DNA from: Kuschelorhynchus macadamiae
Lineage: Eukaryota > Arthropoda > Insecta > Coleoptera > Curculionidae
DNA length: 64,000 bases
Assembly (NCBI GenBank): GCA_030620095.1
Contig: JAUTXW010004473.1
Location: 434,001-498,000 of the forward strand
Direction: 5' to 3'
This document shows positions 53,601 through 64,000 of this stretch, one piece after another. Each line of letters opens with the position of its first letter. Position 1 is the stretch's first letter. Under the pieces are notes generated by a model that had not been told where the DNA came from, ran no database searches, and was given only the letters and a program-made list of their open reading frames with translations. The position numbers and the translations under genes are program-made.

Positions 53601-54884
53601 ATACTTTTACTTTTTTGTAATGTTTCTTCCGCTTTTCAAGCAAAATTTTTGCCCCTGTTAAATTTAAAATGCCATTTGGCGGGTGGATTCAAAATTTCTC
53701 GCGATGCAGACTTCCATTCCAAAACAAGTACATCTTTACTTAGATCAACTACGCTTCCTTGTTCTTCAAATATCTTAAGATATTCGCTGGGCACTGTGAT
53801 TTCCTTCTTCTTCCTTATCTCTTTTTCAATGCGGGCGAAGACCCTGTCTGGCAGAATAAATGAGTGTCCAACGACGGGGAAGATCAATTCAATTTCTTCT
53901 ACTGATGGAGTACTTAACCATTTTATGCACATACCTAACATAATAGTGTTTTTATTTTGACCTCCGCATCTGTCGGCCATAAGTTTATCTTCTTAATTCC
54001 ATTAATATTGCTATTATTTAAAGTATAAAATACTGCAGAATCAATTTGATTTGCTCCTTTCGCGTGTTGATCTTCGGTCCAGGCAAATATTCGCACGTTT
54101 TCTGGAGTCAGTTTAGCATGTGAGTCACCAGTTACTGTGGTAAAATTATAAAGATGTCGCTATAATACACACTTTGGTCAGGTATTTTTGGTAGCACAAG
54201 ATTCTTTTGGCGGTCAAAACTAATAGCCAAAAGGTCATCACTTTTTTCCCGCAACTTAGCAAAAATGGCTTTGGCCCGCAGTTTGTGTTTTCGTATTTCA
54301 GTGATTAGTTTTGTTTTATTACTCTCATCTTTTTCTTGCTTAATTTTTTCCCCAAGCCCCAAACATTTCGAGCAAACATCTGTTCGGGGAAATCCAAAAC
54401 CGAGATTTAAAGTAGTGTTGAAAATATGGCGGAAATAACTTTCTTTAACTTGAAGGAGTGTAGGGGCTTCTGCTTTATACATTTTTCACAATTTTCGAAT
54501 ACTAAGCTCCCTAGGTAGGTATACTCTAGGCAATGGTTTTCTACGACATTTATGGACTTCAACCGCTTTTAATGTTTTAATAAAACTTATAATATTTTCC
54601 CTTCTGCATCGAAACATTTCTTCTTTTCTGTTTCCCCCTCTATTTTCCTTGGCCATAGTTCTGCTTGAAAAATGTCTGTTTAAAACACCTTTAACTCTAT
54701 CCATACCAACACACAGCACGTTTATAAAAGCTTTAGAACATACAGGTATTATTTTGTGGTTGCCTTTTTCAATAAAATATTTAGCAGAATATTTTCTATT
54801 GCTTCTTCCATTTATGTTTCTCCGTCGTTTTGAAGTCTCAATTTGTGTGTATTTTATAATAAAACTATCTTGATTGACTTTCAT
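53600..54884 (-). pseudogene. DUF7869-type transposase-like protein, frameshifted
   Basis: Minus-strand frames in order give HFSSRTMAKENRGGNRK and RKPLPRVYLPRELSIRKL (54486-54884). Next come FPRTDVCSKCLGLGEKI, a basic coiled-coil-like stretch and LLAISFDRQKNLVLPKIP (54132-54482). The last pieces are FTTVTGDSHAKLTPENVRIF, MADRCGGQNKNTIMLG and LIFPVVGHSFILPDRVF (53636-54120). The ordered FD.QKNL..P.IP, D.C.GQNKN and FPV.GHS...D.VF signatures are those I associate with a multicopy insect family annotated as DUF7869, with a probable DDE-like nuclease fold (from memory, not searched). Two to three frameshifts break the copy. It sits within mariner C; its own termini are not resolved. Confidence 0.65.
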
Positions 54885-54929
54885 TATTATATTTAAAGTA
54901 CAAAGATCCTGTCTGTTTGAAGTTTATTA

Positions 54930-55060
54930 AAATTCTACTTACAGTTGGATGTCGTTCATTGAAAATATCTGCTGCGTCACGCACTGTTTTATAATTATCC
55001 CCACATATCAAAACTAATTCTGACTAGCGTTAATTGTCTTGGAGGAGGCATTTTAAATAA
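54930..55060 (-). pseudogene. Mariner C transposase, N-terminal helix-turn-helix
   Basis: Minus strand: MPPPRQLTL at about 55052, a frameshift, then CGDNYKTVRDAADIFNERHP and TVSRILINFKQTG, a mariner-type DUF4817-like DNA-binding segment. The frame is then interrupted by the DUF7869-type element. Confidence 0.7.
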
Positions 55061-55796
55061 AATAAAGTTAATATGTAATAATATAATTGTTCTTCTAGAA
55101 TGAAATATTAACGCCACCGAACTGTCATAATTTTTCCTTTTAACCCTCATTTGTTTTTTCTATGGGTATCCGCGATTTAGTATAGGATTTCAGGTTTGTC
55201 AATTAATGTGTAAAGATATTTAATAACAATTTTATAATTTTGCACTTCAAATGAAAGTTTTTTAATGAGCATATTTCCTTCACAAATGTTTCATCTTGTT
55301 AAAAAGAATATTGGCGAGATTTTCGAGTTTTGTTGAATATCGTTGCAACAAACCTGAAGTTTGTAATTCCCTAAAAAATTAAAAATCCAAGTTAATTTCA
55401 CAAGTATATTTAAATTTGAACGGAGTTATGCGAATCTGATCTGATTTTGATTAAACTATGAAAGTGTTTATGATAATTATCCAAAAAAACAATTTTTCAA
55501 AAACTTTTTTGAATTTTTCCAAAAAAAAAATTATCAGGAGGCTATGTTTTGGTATCCAGTCATAACTTTTGATGTTAAATAACTTTTCTTAATAACATTT
55601 TGCTGAATCTTTCGAAATAAGGGTACTTTACTCTTGCATGATTTTAATATTTTTGACCTACCCTGTATGCTGTTTGACTTGCACCCATTGTAAGTACACT
55701 TTATGATTATTGAGGATGCACCAACTTTTGGCAATATTTTTATTTTAATTGTCTAGCTAATAAAAATAATTCTCATATGTTCCACACTTAAATGAC

Positions 55797-55867
<71 letters not shown>
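55797..55867. repeat. (TA)n in array unit 1
   Basis: Longest of the three unit-internal TA tracts; here the terminal CTG of the mariner end is lost. Confidence 0.93.
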
Positions 55868-55873
<6 letters not shown>

Positions 55874-57233
55874 TGTATATAAGAAAAAACGTTTTGTATT
55901 TTATTCTAAGTCGCCCCCCCTCAGATAAATGTTAGATCCGCTCGTGGAAGTGTGACCCAGTTTAGTTCTATACATAGTCATTTAGTAACACCTATATATG
56001 TGTCTTTTCAAACATTTCTATTGAGCGCCATTATGTTCCACTATATTAGATACGTACCAAACAGTTTCTACCTGATTTTTCAGCAAAATCTCAAATAAAC
56101 TGAATAAGTACTTTTTACACTGATTTTAGTGATTACAGTTTATGTTTAAATCACATTTAATGCTTGCATAAAGTTTGAATTTAATCTAATAAGTAATTTT
56201 ATCATACTGATTTTTTAAATATTTTATTAGGCCGCCATTTTGTTTTTTTATCTTGGATTTGGACCAAAATGCTAACGGTTCACACATTTTGTTGTTATCA
56301 ATTTGAGGTAAATTATATAAGTAGTTTTAATTTATTTTTTATATTTCACTAAAGTGCCATTTTGTACGACCATATTGGAATTTTACCAGAATGTTATCAG
56401 GTCGTTTCTATAATATCCTTATTTTTTGACCAACCGGATAAGTAGCTTTTAGCTATGCTGCGAACTGACAGATATACCGACCGATAGTCCGACGGAATAG
56501 AGAAAACATAATTTTTAGCATCTAGGGACGCTAAAACGTGAAGATATGTAAAACCTGGGAGGGTGGTTTTTTTTTCGATTACAAACACATTTGGCCGCCA
56601 TTTTCTTCCGCCATCTTGAATTCGTACCACAATTTTAACTGATCATCTCTATATCACGCTTAATTCTCGCACAAAATTGAAATGAAAGTTTTTTAATGAG
56701 CATATTTCCTTCACAAATGTTTCATCTTGTTAAAAAGAATATTGGCGAGATTTTCGAGTTTTGTTGAATATCGTTGCAACAAACCTGAAGTTTGTAATTC
56801 CCTAAAAAATTAAAAATCCAAGTTAATTTCACAAGTATATTTAAATTTGAACGGAGTTATGCGAATCTGATCTGATTTTGATTAAACTATGAAAGTGTTT
56901 ATGATAATTATCCAAAAAAACAATTTTTCAAAAACTTTTTTGAATTTTTCCACAAAATTTTTTTTATCCCAGGAGGCTATGTTTTGGTATCCAGGCATAA
57001 CTTTTAATGCTAAACAACTTTTCTTAATAACATTTTGCTGAATCTTTCGAAATAAGGGTACTTTACTCTTGCATGATTTTAATATTTTTGACCTACCCTG
57101 TATGCTGTTTGACTTGCACCCATTGTAAGTACACTTTATGATTATTGAGGATGCACCAACTTTTGGCAATATTTTTATTTTAATTGTATAGCTAATAAAA
57201 ATAATTCTCATATGTTCCACACTTAAATGACCA

Positions 57234-57237
<4 letters not shown>

Positions 57238-57298
<61 letters not shown>
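57238..57298. repeat. (TA)n in array unit 2
   Basis: Preceded by CCACACTA, one base altered from the mariner terminus. Confidence 0.93.
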
Positions 57299-57302
<4 letters not shown>

Positions 57303-58667
57303 TATTGTATATAAGAAAAAACGTTTTGTATTTTATTCTAAGTCGCCCCCCCTCAGATAAATGTTAGATCCGCTCGTGGAAGTGTGACCCAGTTTAGTTC
57401 TATACATAGTCATTTAGTAACACCTATATATGTGTCTTTTCAAACATTTCTATTGAGCGCCATTATGTTCCACTATATTAGATACGTACCAAACAGTTTC
57501 TACCTGATTTTTCAGCAAAATCTCAAATAAACTGAATAAGTACTTTTTACACTGATTTTAGTGATTACAGTTTATGTCTAAATCACATTTAATGCTTGCA
57601 TAAAGTTTGAATTTAATCTAATAAGTAATTTTATCATACTGATTTTTTAAATATTTTATTAGGCCGCCATTTTGTTTTTTTATCTTGGATTTGGACCAAA
57701 ATGCTAACGGTTCACACATTTTGTTGTTATCAATTTGAGGTAAATTATATAAGTAGTTTTAATTTATTTTTTATATTTCACTAAAGTGCCATTTTGTACG
57801 ACCATATTGGAATTTTACCAGAATGTTATCAGGTCGTGTCTATAATATCCTTATTTTTTGACCAACCGGATAAGTAGCTTTTAGCTATGCTGCGAACTGA
57901 CAGATATACCGACCGATAGTCCGACGGAATAGAGAAAACATAATTTTTAGCATCTAGGGACGCTAAAACGTGAAGATATGTAAAACCTGGGAGGGTGGTT
58001 TTTTTTTCGATTACAAACACATTTGGCCGCCATTTTCTTCCGCCATCTTGAATTCGTACCACAATTTTAACTGATCATCTCTATATCACGCTTAATTCTC
58101 GCACAAAATTGAAATGAAAGTTTTTTAATGAGCATATTTCCTTCACAAATGTTTCATCTTGTTAAAAAGAATATTGGCGAGATTTTCGAGTTTTGTTGAA
58201 TATCGTTGCAACAAACCTGAAGTTTGTAATTCCCTAAAAAATTAAAAATCCAAGTTAATTTCACAAGTATATTTAAATTTGAACGGAGTTATGCGAATCT
58301 GATCTGATTTTGATTAAACTATGAAAGTGTTTATGATAATTATCCAAAAAAACAATTTTTCAAAAACTTTTTTGAATTTTTCCACAAAATTTTTTTTATC
58401 CCAGGAGGCTATGTTTTGGTATCCAGGCATAACTTTTAATGCTAAACAACTTTTCTTAATAACATTTTGCTGAATCTTTCGAAATAAGGGTACTTTACTC
58501 TTGCATGATTTTAATATTTTTGACCTACCCTGTATGCTGTTTGACTTGCACCCATTGTAAGTACACTTTATGATTATTGAGGATGCACCAACTTTTGGCA
58601 ATATTTTTATTTTAATTGTATAGCTAATAAAAATAATTCTCATATGTTCCACACTTAAATGACCACA

Positions 58668-58670
<3 letters not shown>

Positions 58671-58716
<46 letters not shown>
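58671..58716. repeat. (TA)n in array unit 3
   Basis: Preceded by the intact CCACACTG mariner terminus. Confidence 0.93.
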
Positions 58717-58720
<4 letters not shown>

Positions 58721-58873
58721 TATTGTATATAAGAAAAAACGTTTTGTATTTTATTCTAAGTCGCCCCCCCCTCAGATAAATGTTAGATCCGCTCGTGGAA
58801 GTGTGACCCAGTTTAGTTCTATACATAGTCATTTAGTAACACCTATATATGTGTCTTTTCAAACATTTCTATT

Positions 58874-59960
58874 GAGCGCCATTATGTTCCACTATATTAG
58901 ATACGTACCAAACAGTTTCTACCTGATTTTTCAGCAAAATCTCAAATAAACTGAATAAGTACTTTTTACACTGATTTTAGTGATTACAGTTTATGTCTAA
59001 ATCACATTTAATGCTTGCATAAAGTTTGAATTTAATCTAATAAGTAATTTTATCATACTGATTTTTTAAATATTTTATTAGGCCGCCATTTTGTTTTTTT
59101 ATCTTGGATTTGGACCAAAATGCTAACGGTTCACACATTTTGTTGTTATCAATTTGAGGTAAATTATATAAGTAGTTTTAATTTATTTTTTATATTTCAC
59201 TAAAGTGCCATTTTGTACGACCATATTGGAATTTTACCAGAATGTTATCAGGTCGTTTCTATAATATCCTTATTTTTTGACCAACCGGATAAGTAGCTTT
59301 TAGCTATGCTGCGAACTGACAGATATACCGACCGATAGTCCGACGGAATAGAGAAAACATAATTTTTAGCATCTAGGGACGCTAAAACGTGAAGATATGT
59401 AAAACCTGGGAGGGTGGTTTTTTTTTCGATTACAAACACATTTGGCCGCCATTTTCTTCCGCCATCTTGAATTCGTACCACAATTTTAACTGATCATCTC
59501 TATATCACGCTTAATTCTCGCACAAAATTGGAAATCAATCCAATAAGTGGTTTTTCCAGGCTGATATTTTTAATATTTTATTAGGCCGCTCTTTTGTTTC
59601 GTCATCCTGGGTTCGTACTAAAATTTTACCTTGTGATTTCTTCGTAATATTTGATTTTTGTGCAAACTTTGAAGTGAATTGGGTAATTAGTTTTTAGTAA
59701 CAATGTTTTTACCAGTAGGCCGCCATTTCCTTCCGCCATACCATACCAAAATGTTACCATGTCATGTCCATTGATCCTTAATTTTTGACCAACATTTGAA
59801 GTCAATCAGATGAGTAATTTTTTAGCTATGCCTCGAATAGACAGGGAGACCGACGAAATTAAGAAAATATGTTTTTTGGCTTCTAGATACCCTGAATCGT
59901 GAAGAGCTGCAAACATTTTGGAGGGCAAATTTTTCACGATTACAATACCTCCCTTTTACA
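58874..59960 (+). repeat. GGCCGCCATTTTG monomer array
   Basis: Degenerate monomers begin near 58874, 59081, 59203, 59443, 59584 and 59717, most spaced 123-141 bp. Each starts with (G)GCCGCCATTTT, includes a CCAAAATTTTA-like block and ends with AATAAGTAGTTTTT-like sequence. The first four recur in each higher-order unit; the last two occur once. Confidence 0.8.
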
Positions 59961-60379
59961 AGGGTAGTAAAAACCACAAAAACATTCATAAATTTTATTA
60001 TAAATTCGCAGATCGAAAATCGAAGGAGGGAATAATGAATAACGATCTGACATCGAAATAAAAAGTGATAAACTCACTGGCGGATTTAGAGAGTGCGAAA
60101 GGGGCACAGCCACGCCCGCCCCCCACGATTACACTCAATGGTTACAATGTTATTTATAAAGAAAGCCCTGCATCAGTTGAAAATAGTAATTCGCCGCCTC
60201 TCCCTGAACGGGATCTATAGGTCCTCCCGTTATCTTTAAATATCTTAATAAAATTCAACTACCAAAAAAAGTCTGCACTTTATACATATTAAAATTGTTT
60301 CGCCCCCTCCCTCAACATCATCTTACAGACAGCCACCAGCAAGTAAATTCCTAAATATTATCCGGGGCGCTGCCGCTCA
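59961..60379. other. No gene recognised
   Basis: Includes a C-rich patch (CACGCCCGCCCCCCACG, about 60105-60125). No coding signal. Confidence 0.4.
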
Positions 60380-60439
60380 AATAATAATTGTAATTTATTC
60401 TGTTAGCCGCAGTTTCTTTGGTAATGCGTATTTACCCCG

Positions 60440-60690
60440 AAACTTCACTGGCCCGAACAGTTATTGTATCGAAACTGCATTGGCCCGGACCGGCAAAATC
60501 CCGAAAATTCAGGCAGATGTCGGAGAACGCATAAAATCAGTCAATGGCCCGAAACTTCGATTTACCTCAGTGCTTAAAAACCGCTATTGGCCGGAAAAGT
60601 CGAAATACCGAAAATTCAAGCAGTTGACTGTGAATGCACTAAAACAGGCGATGGCCCGAAACTTCAAATACCGAAAAAGTAAATAAACAA
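60440..60690 (+). repeat. GC-richer tandem repeat of about 120 bp, two copies
   Basis: Two imperfect copies share TGGCC(C)GGA, CCGAAAATTCA(G/A)GCAG and ATGGCCCGAAACTTC(G/A) in the same order (about 60482-60590 and 60588-60690). It contrasts with the AT-rich surroundings. Confidence 0.7.
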
Positions 60691-61564
60691 AAAAACCTAC
60701 GCTACTGGCTGGAAATATCAAACAAGGCTGCTGTGTTGTCAAGTTTTAGTTATAAGAAACTTTTGAGTTTGGTATATCTATAGGACATTGTTTGTGTTAA
60801 ATTGTGTTTGTAATTTTAAATTGTTAAAGTAACTTGGGAATAAGGTTACGTTAGACGTTTATTTTTGCTGGTTTCTATTTTTTGTTTGTTACATATAAAT
60901 GTAAGTATAACTACAAGTTTATATTGTCGGATTCTATAATAAAACCCTGATTTTTGCTTAAGTAACTATAAAATATATGTATTTTGTAAAGAAGGGTTAT
61001 GATTTCCTCTTTATTTTTTAGATGATTATGAGATTTTCCACAATAATTGAGAAAACGCAGTAAAATCAAATTATGTGAAAGATATATTTTCCGATCTATA
61101 GATTGTTCCTAGAATATTAAAGGGTATACTTACCTCTTCATTCAGCCATGAGAAATTGTGTTTACAAGGTTGAGGTAAGCATTCTTTGTACATATTTTAG
61201 ACACATCAATATTGTTAACAATATTTAATTTTGAATCATTCTTACTTATTTTTAATATATTTATATATTTGTCAATAACATGTTTACTTGGCAATAGAAT
61301 TTTCGGATAAGGACCATGACATTGATGAATCTACGTGTACATGCCCTAGAGGTCAGTTGTGGTGTCGTATCATCATTACTAATATTTGTGTAACATATTA
61401 TTATATCCGTAACCGATGTATCCTGTGCATGAAACAATAACAAAACCAACCAAAGAAACAGGGTAAAAACAATAGATAAATTGTTTTTCAGAAAGCAGTA
61501 AAATCCAGTCAAAAAATTTAAAGACAACTTTGCCAGTTTCAAAATGTTGTAGGATTCATATAGA
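60691..61564. other. No gene recognised
   Basis: AT-rich sequence without supported features. Confidence 0.4.
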
Positions 61565-61566
61565 GT

Positions 61567-61810
61567 CTTAAAGAGAAACCACACGAGCAACAAAAAATAG
61601 TCGACTTTGAGAGCATTGTATTTTCACAAAAGGCTTTGAAAATATGTGAAGAAAGAATTTCTGAAATATGTAGGAAAAAAGTAGGCCAGTCAGTAAATGA
61701 AACCTGGGTAGTTACAAGGAAGAACCATTTGGCTTCAAGCAATTTTGGTTCCGTCCTGTCATGCATGAGCGATAATAGATTCCGATCTTCATTGTTAAAG
61801 GAATCACGAG
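61567..61810 (+). CDS. YqaJ-recombinase-like exon or fragment
   Basis: An open stretch reads PHEQQKIVDFES, ALKICEERISEICRKKVGQS and NETWVVTRKNHLASSNFGSV. The pattern Ile-rich helix, GQS, W, R, (L/I)(A/T)(S)SNFG matches the start of YqaJ/lambda-exonuclease-type nuclease domains found in many insect multicopy proteins. GAGGTAATAT at 61808 could be a splice donor and ATATAG at about 61566 a weak acceptor. The catalytic Asp/Glu/Lys residues that should follow are not in this stretch. It could be one exon of a host or mobile gene, or a relic. Confidence 0.42.
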
Positions 61811-61849
61811 GTAATATTAATATTCACCTTTTATTAAGTTTTAAATAGC

Positions 61850-62984
61850 GTATTGTGTATCTGTTTCTAATTCTATTATATGTTGAAGTGGGATCTTTAA
61901 ATTATATCAAAAAGTTCTTAGTTACAAAAAATGTCATAAATCTACTTTCATCATCATTAATTTTATATATTTTAGCTGCCTTTTTCAATTGAAAATACAT
62001 ATTTTTTTCTTGAGGAACCATTGAATATCCCGGCATAATGATGTTGGGAATTTATATATGATAAAAGTGTTATATGGGTGGTTGTGGTAATCAGTAATAT
62101 CACTGCCTACTGAATGCACTTAATTTGAGATAGGTAACAGAAAATGATGTTGTTATTAATTCACTAGTAAGAGTTTTATCGGAATTAACTATTTCGAGAA
62201 TCGAACTGATAATTCTATGCTTTATTATCTAGAAAATATGAAAAGGGCTATTTATTCAGTTGTTTATAAAAATTAAAACCTGGTTAGGTTAGGTATTGTA
62301 TAAAATTCAATGAATGGAATTTTTTTTTAAAAATGTAGGAAAATTAATTACTACCAATGGCAATATCTGAATTTCAATGAAACAGTTAAGTTTTAATTAG
62401 TTAAAAAAAAACACAATTTTTTTAGTCAGTGTTTGGAAATTCGTACTATAACTAAAAAAATAATATAATTGGTTTTACTACCATTTAAACGCCAGTTTAT
62501 TCCTATAGCATGATGAGGAGGTTAAACTATGTAGTTCCCAAGCAATTTTTGAGATCAGTGTTATTTTTCAATGACACACTCCCACTTGTCCTACTTGACA
62601 CTAATATGGGGCTCGGCCTGAAAATCTTTGTTAAAGTTATAAGAAACACTTCAAAATAAAGCTTTAAAAAATTCGTACTCTTTGGGTAGGCAATATCCAA
62701 AACTGCTACTTTATATAGACATTATAATATACTAGCAATTAAAGATGAGTATTTCTACAAGAGTAGTGCAGTTTTTATCCATGAATCTATATGTGGAATT
62801 CGGTATTCAAATCTGTTTATAGAACTTAGGAGCAATGTTATTCATACTTTACTTGAAATTGTAATAAAATTAATTTGCCATATGTAAGAAGGGGTATAAG
62901 AAAGATGGCTCTATGTGTTTTATTTATTCGGTAGGGATATTCTGCTGCCCGAGGATTAAAAGAATATCTCTCCAAATGCAATGG
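61850..62984. other. No gene recognised
   Basis: AT-rich; no supportable feature. Confidence 0.4.
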
Positions 62985-63357
62985 TAAGAATCATTGAGGA
63001 TTTAGAGTTGCTTGGGAAGTGTAAATATAGGTGTGAGCCACAATAGATCTCCGAGTCGCAGTGAAGGTCGGTTTGATCCACTCCCTTTTAACCTAACCTA
63101 ACCTAATGTTATTCACACTCGTAAAGAATCATTGAGGATTTAGAGTTGCTTGGGGAAGTGTAAGTATAGGTGTGAGCCACAGTGAAGGGTCGGTTTGATC
63201 CACTCCCTTTTAGCCTAACCTAACCTAATGTTATTCACACTCGTAAAGAATCATTGAGGATTTAGAGTTGCTTGGGGAAGTGTAAGTATAGGTGTGAGCC
63301 ACAGTGAAGGGTCGGTTTGATCCACTCCCTTTTAGCCTAACCTAACCTAATGTTATT
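62985..63357 (+). repeat. Tandem repeat, three units of 122-138 bp
   Basis: GAATCATTGAGGATTTAGAG begins at 62988, 63126 and 63248. Units 2 and 3 are nearly identical; unit 1 has an extra AGATCTCCGAGTCGC segment. Each unit ends with CCTAACCTAACCTAATG or a similar run of the insect telomere-like CCTAA word. Confidence 0.92.
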
Positions 63358-63479
63358 CACAATTTACTCGAAATTGTAATATTAATTCGCCAAACGTTAG
63401 AACAGGTATAAGAAATGGCTCTGTGTGTTCCTAATAAGGTATAAAAAATTATAACAGTGTTCTTATAAATAAATTCTAG

Positions 63480-63572
63480 GAGTTTAAGCAAAGCAGATAC
63501 ACTAAAAGATTCAAGTCGATTAACCATACAGCGCTCGAACAACTTTGAAAACGACGACGGCCCCATTTGCAC
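63480..63572 (-). pseudogene. Possible LINE reverse-transcriptase scrap
   Basis: The minus-strand SSFSKLFERCMVNRLESF resembles the SK.fE......RL block of non-LTR reverse transcriptases. It is too short and isolated for confidence. Confidence 0.25.
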
Positions 63573-63849
63573 GGTAGTTCTCCAAATGCTCCGTTTTTAA
63601 TAACAGCCTAGTATTGCTACTCCAACCTTAAGGCCATCCGGAAAACAGCATAAATAGGTTGTATAGTATGACAGTGGATATTTATTAAATTTCCAAATTA
63701 CGCTCATGACTGAAAGGGTTTCACGTTCACTCATCAGTATATAGCGTCAGAAGTGGCAAAGACCAAAAACAATTTCTTACATGCAGCTATCTGTAATGAT
63801 ATTGGAAGAAACCGAATTGGTAACTCCTAAACGAGCTTTGAATTTTACC

Positions 63850-64000
63850 AGGGGAGTTCGGTAAAATTTTAAGAAAGGGAAGCAATTATTAGAAACTTAC
63901 CTATTAGTAATGAAATTCGATTCTGCGGTCATTTTTTGCAAATTCGTCAATGACGTCATCATAAAAACGTCGATACTCCGACATATTTTGGAGAAGTTTA
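63850..64000 (-). repeat. Inverted copy of the segment at 1567-1703
   Basis: Its reverse complement matches the left copy, including ATGACGTCATCATAAAAACGTC. The match continues to the last base shown. Confidence 0.8.

Larger units (their letters stand above)
38204..55800 (-). mobile_element. Mariner C, split by two later insertions
   Basis: The left terminus CAGTGTGGTCATTTT (38204) is the inverse of the right end near 55800 (ACTTAAATGACCACA). The inverted repeats run several hundred bases (38204-38560 against 55250-55800, sharing TATTGCCAAAAGTTGGTGC). Transposase pieces on the minus strand lie at 54930-55060 (N-terminus), 52782-53040 (first catalytic block) and 38771-39187 (C-terminal half). 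An LTR-flanked element at 39188-52781 and a DUF7869-type element between about 53050 and 54930 interrupt it. Confidence 0.8.
55250..59529 (+). repeat. Three tandem units of about 1431 bp (higher-order array)
   Basis: Units start at AATGAAAGTTTTTTAATGAG: 55250, 56681 and 58112 (both intervals 1431 bp); the third ends near 59529. Each unit holds about 550 bp of the outer end of mariner C, a (TA)n, and about 800 bp of GGCCGCCATTTTG-type monomers. Units 2 and 3 are nearly identical; unit 1 differs at several sites (for example near 55520-55575). Confidence 0.93.

Noticed and set aside
56397..59481. 77-residue frame repeated three times in the higher-order array (minus strand)
   Set aside because: Conserved because the DNA units are recent copies; no protein motif and no sign of selection can be judged.
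63090..63350. Interstitial telomere array
   Set aside because: Only two to three CCTAA words per unit, embedded in a longer tandem repeat.

Overview
This window looks like insect chromosomal DNA from a transposon-rich, AT-rich accessory region. I see no tRNA, rRNA or CRISPR array and no convincing host gene; one possible host-type exon (a YqaJ-like fold near 61.6-61.8 kb) is uncertain. The insect assignment rests on the repeat community: Penelope-like elements (PLEs) with GIY-YIG endonuclease, TA-target mariner and pogo elements with small spliceosomal-type introns, an I-group LINE with RNase H, an insect-type Crypton, a hAT of the ZMYM/P52rIPK type, and short CCTAA-like runs. A beetle is a reasonable guess but unproven.

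Layout. 1-1.3 kb: 3' half of a PLE followed by a hammerhead-ribozyme-like motif. 2.27-6.64 kb: a full-length pogo-type transposon whose transposase is broken by one early stop. 4.69-10.80 kb: a giant palindrome with arms of about 3 kb, centred on a (TA)n tract, which duplicates the 3' part of the pogo element in inverted orientation. 10.8-12.5 kb: a mosaic of three repeat modules stitched by (TA)n. 12.36-14.63 kb: two decayed PLEs head to head. 15.55-16.33 kb: a mariner-like MITE. 16.9-19.8 kb: mariner A, inserted in a long (TA)n and broken by one stop. 20.13-26.28 kb: a foldback-type element (two arms of about 1.9 kb, almost no loop). Its left arm carries mariner B, with an apparently intact two-exon transposase; the sister arm preserves the empty TA target site. 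26-34 kb: mostly unannotated, with one MITE and one LINE fragment. 33.9-35.5 kb: a tyrosine-recombinase (Crypton-like) element with inverted termini. 37.1-38.1 kb: a hAT remnant.

38.2-55.8 kb is one nested structure. The outer shell is a decayed mariner (C). It was split by a 13.6 kb LTR-flanked element with TG..CA ends and CTGG target duplications but no recognisable pol, which itself hosts an I-group LINE on the minus strand. The mariner was also split by a DUF7869-type transposase-like gene. At 55.25-59.53 kb the outer end of mariner C, a (TA)n and satellite monomers are amplified together as three tandem units of about 1431 bp. Beyond 60 kb come two short tandem arrays, a YqaJ-like fragment and, at the very end, an inverted copy of a segment near 1.6 kb.

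The recurring theme is (TA)n tracts sitting at element ends, palindrome centres and module junctions. They appear to act both as landing sites for TA-specific transposons and as breakpoints for inverted and tandem rearrangement. That reading is inference; the positions of the tracts are directly visible.
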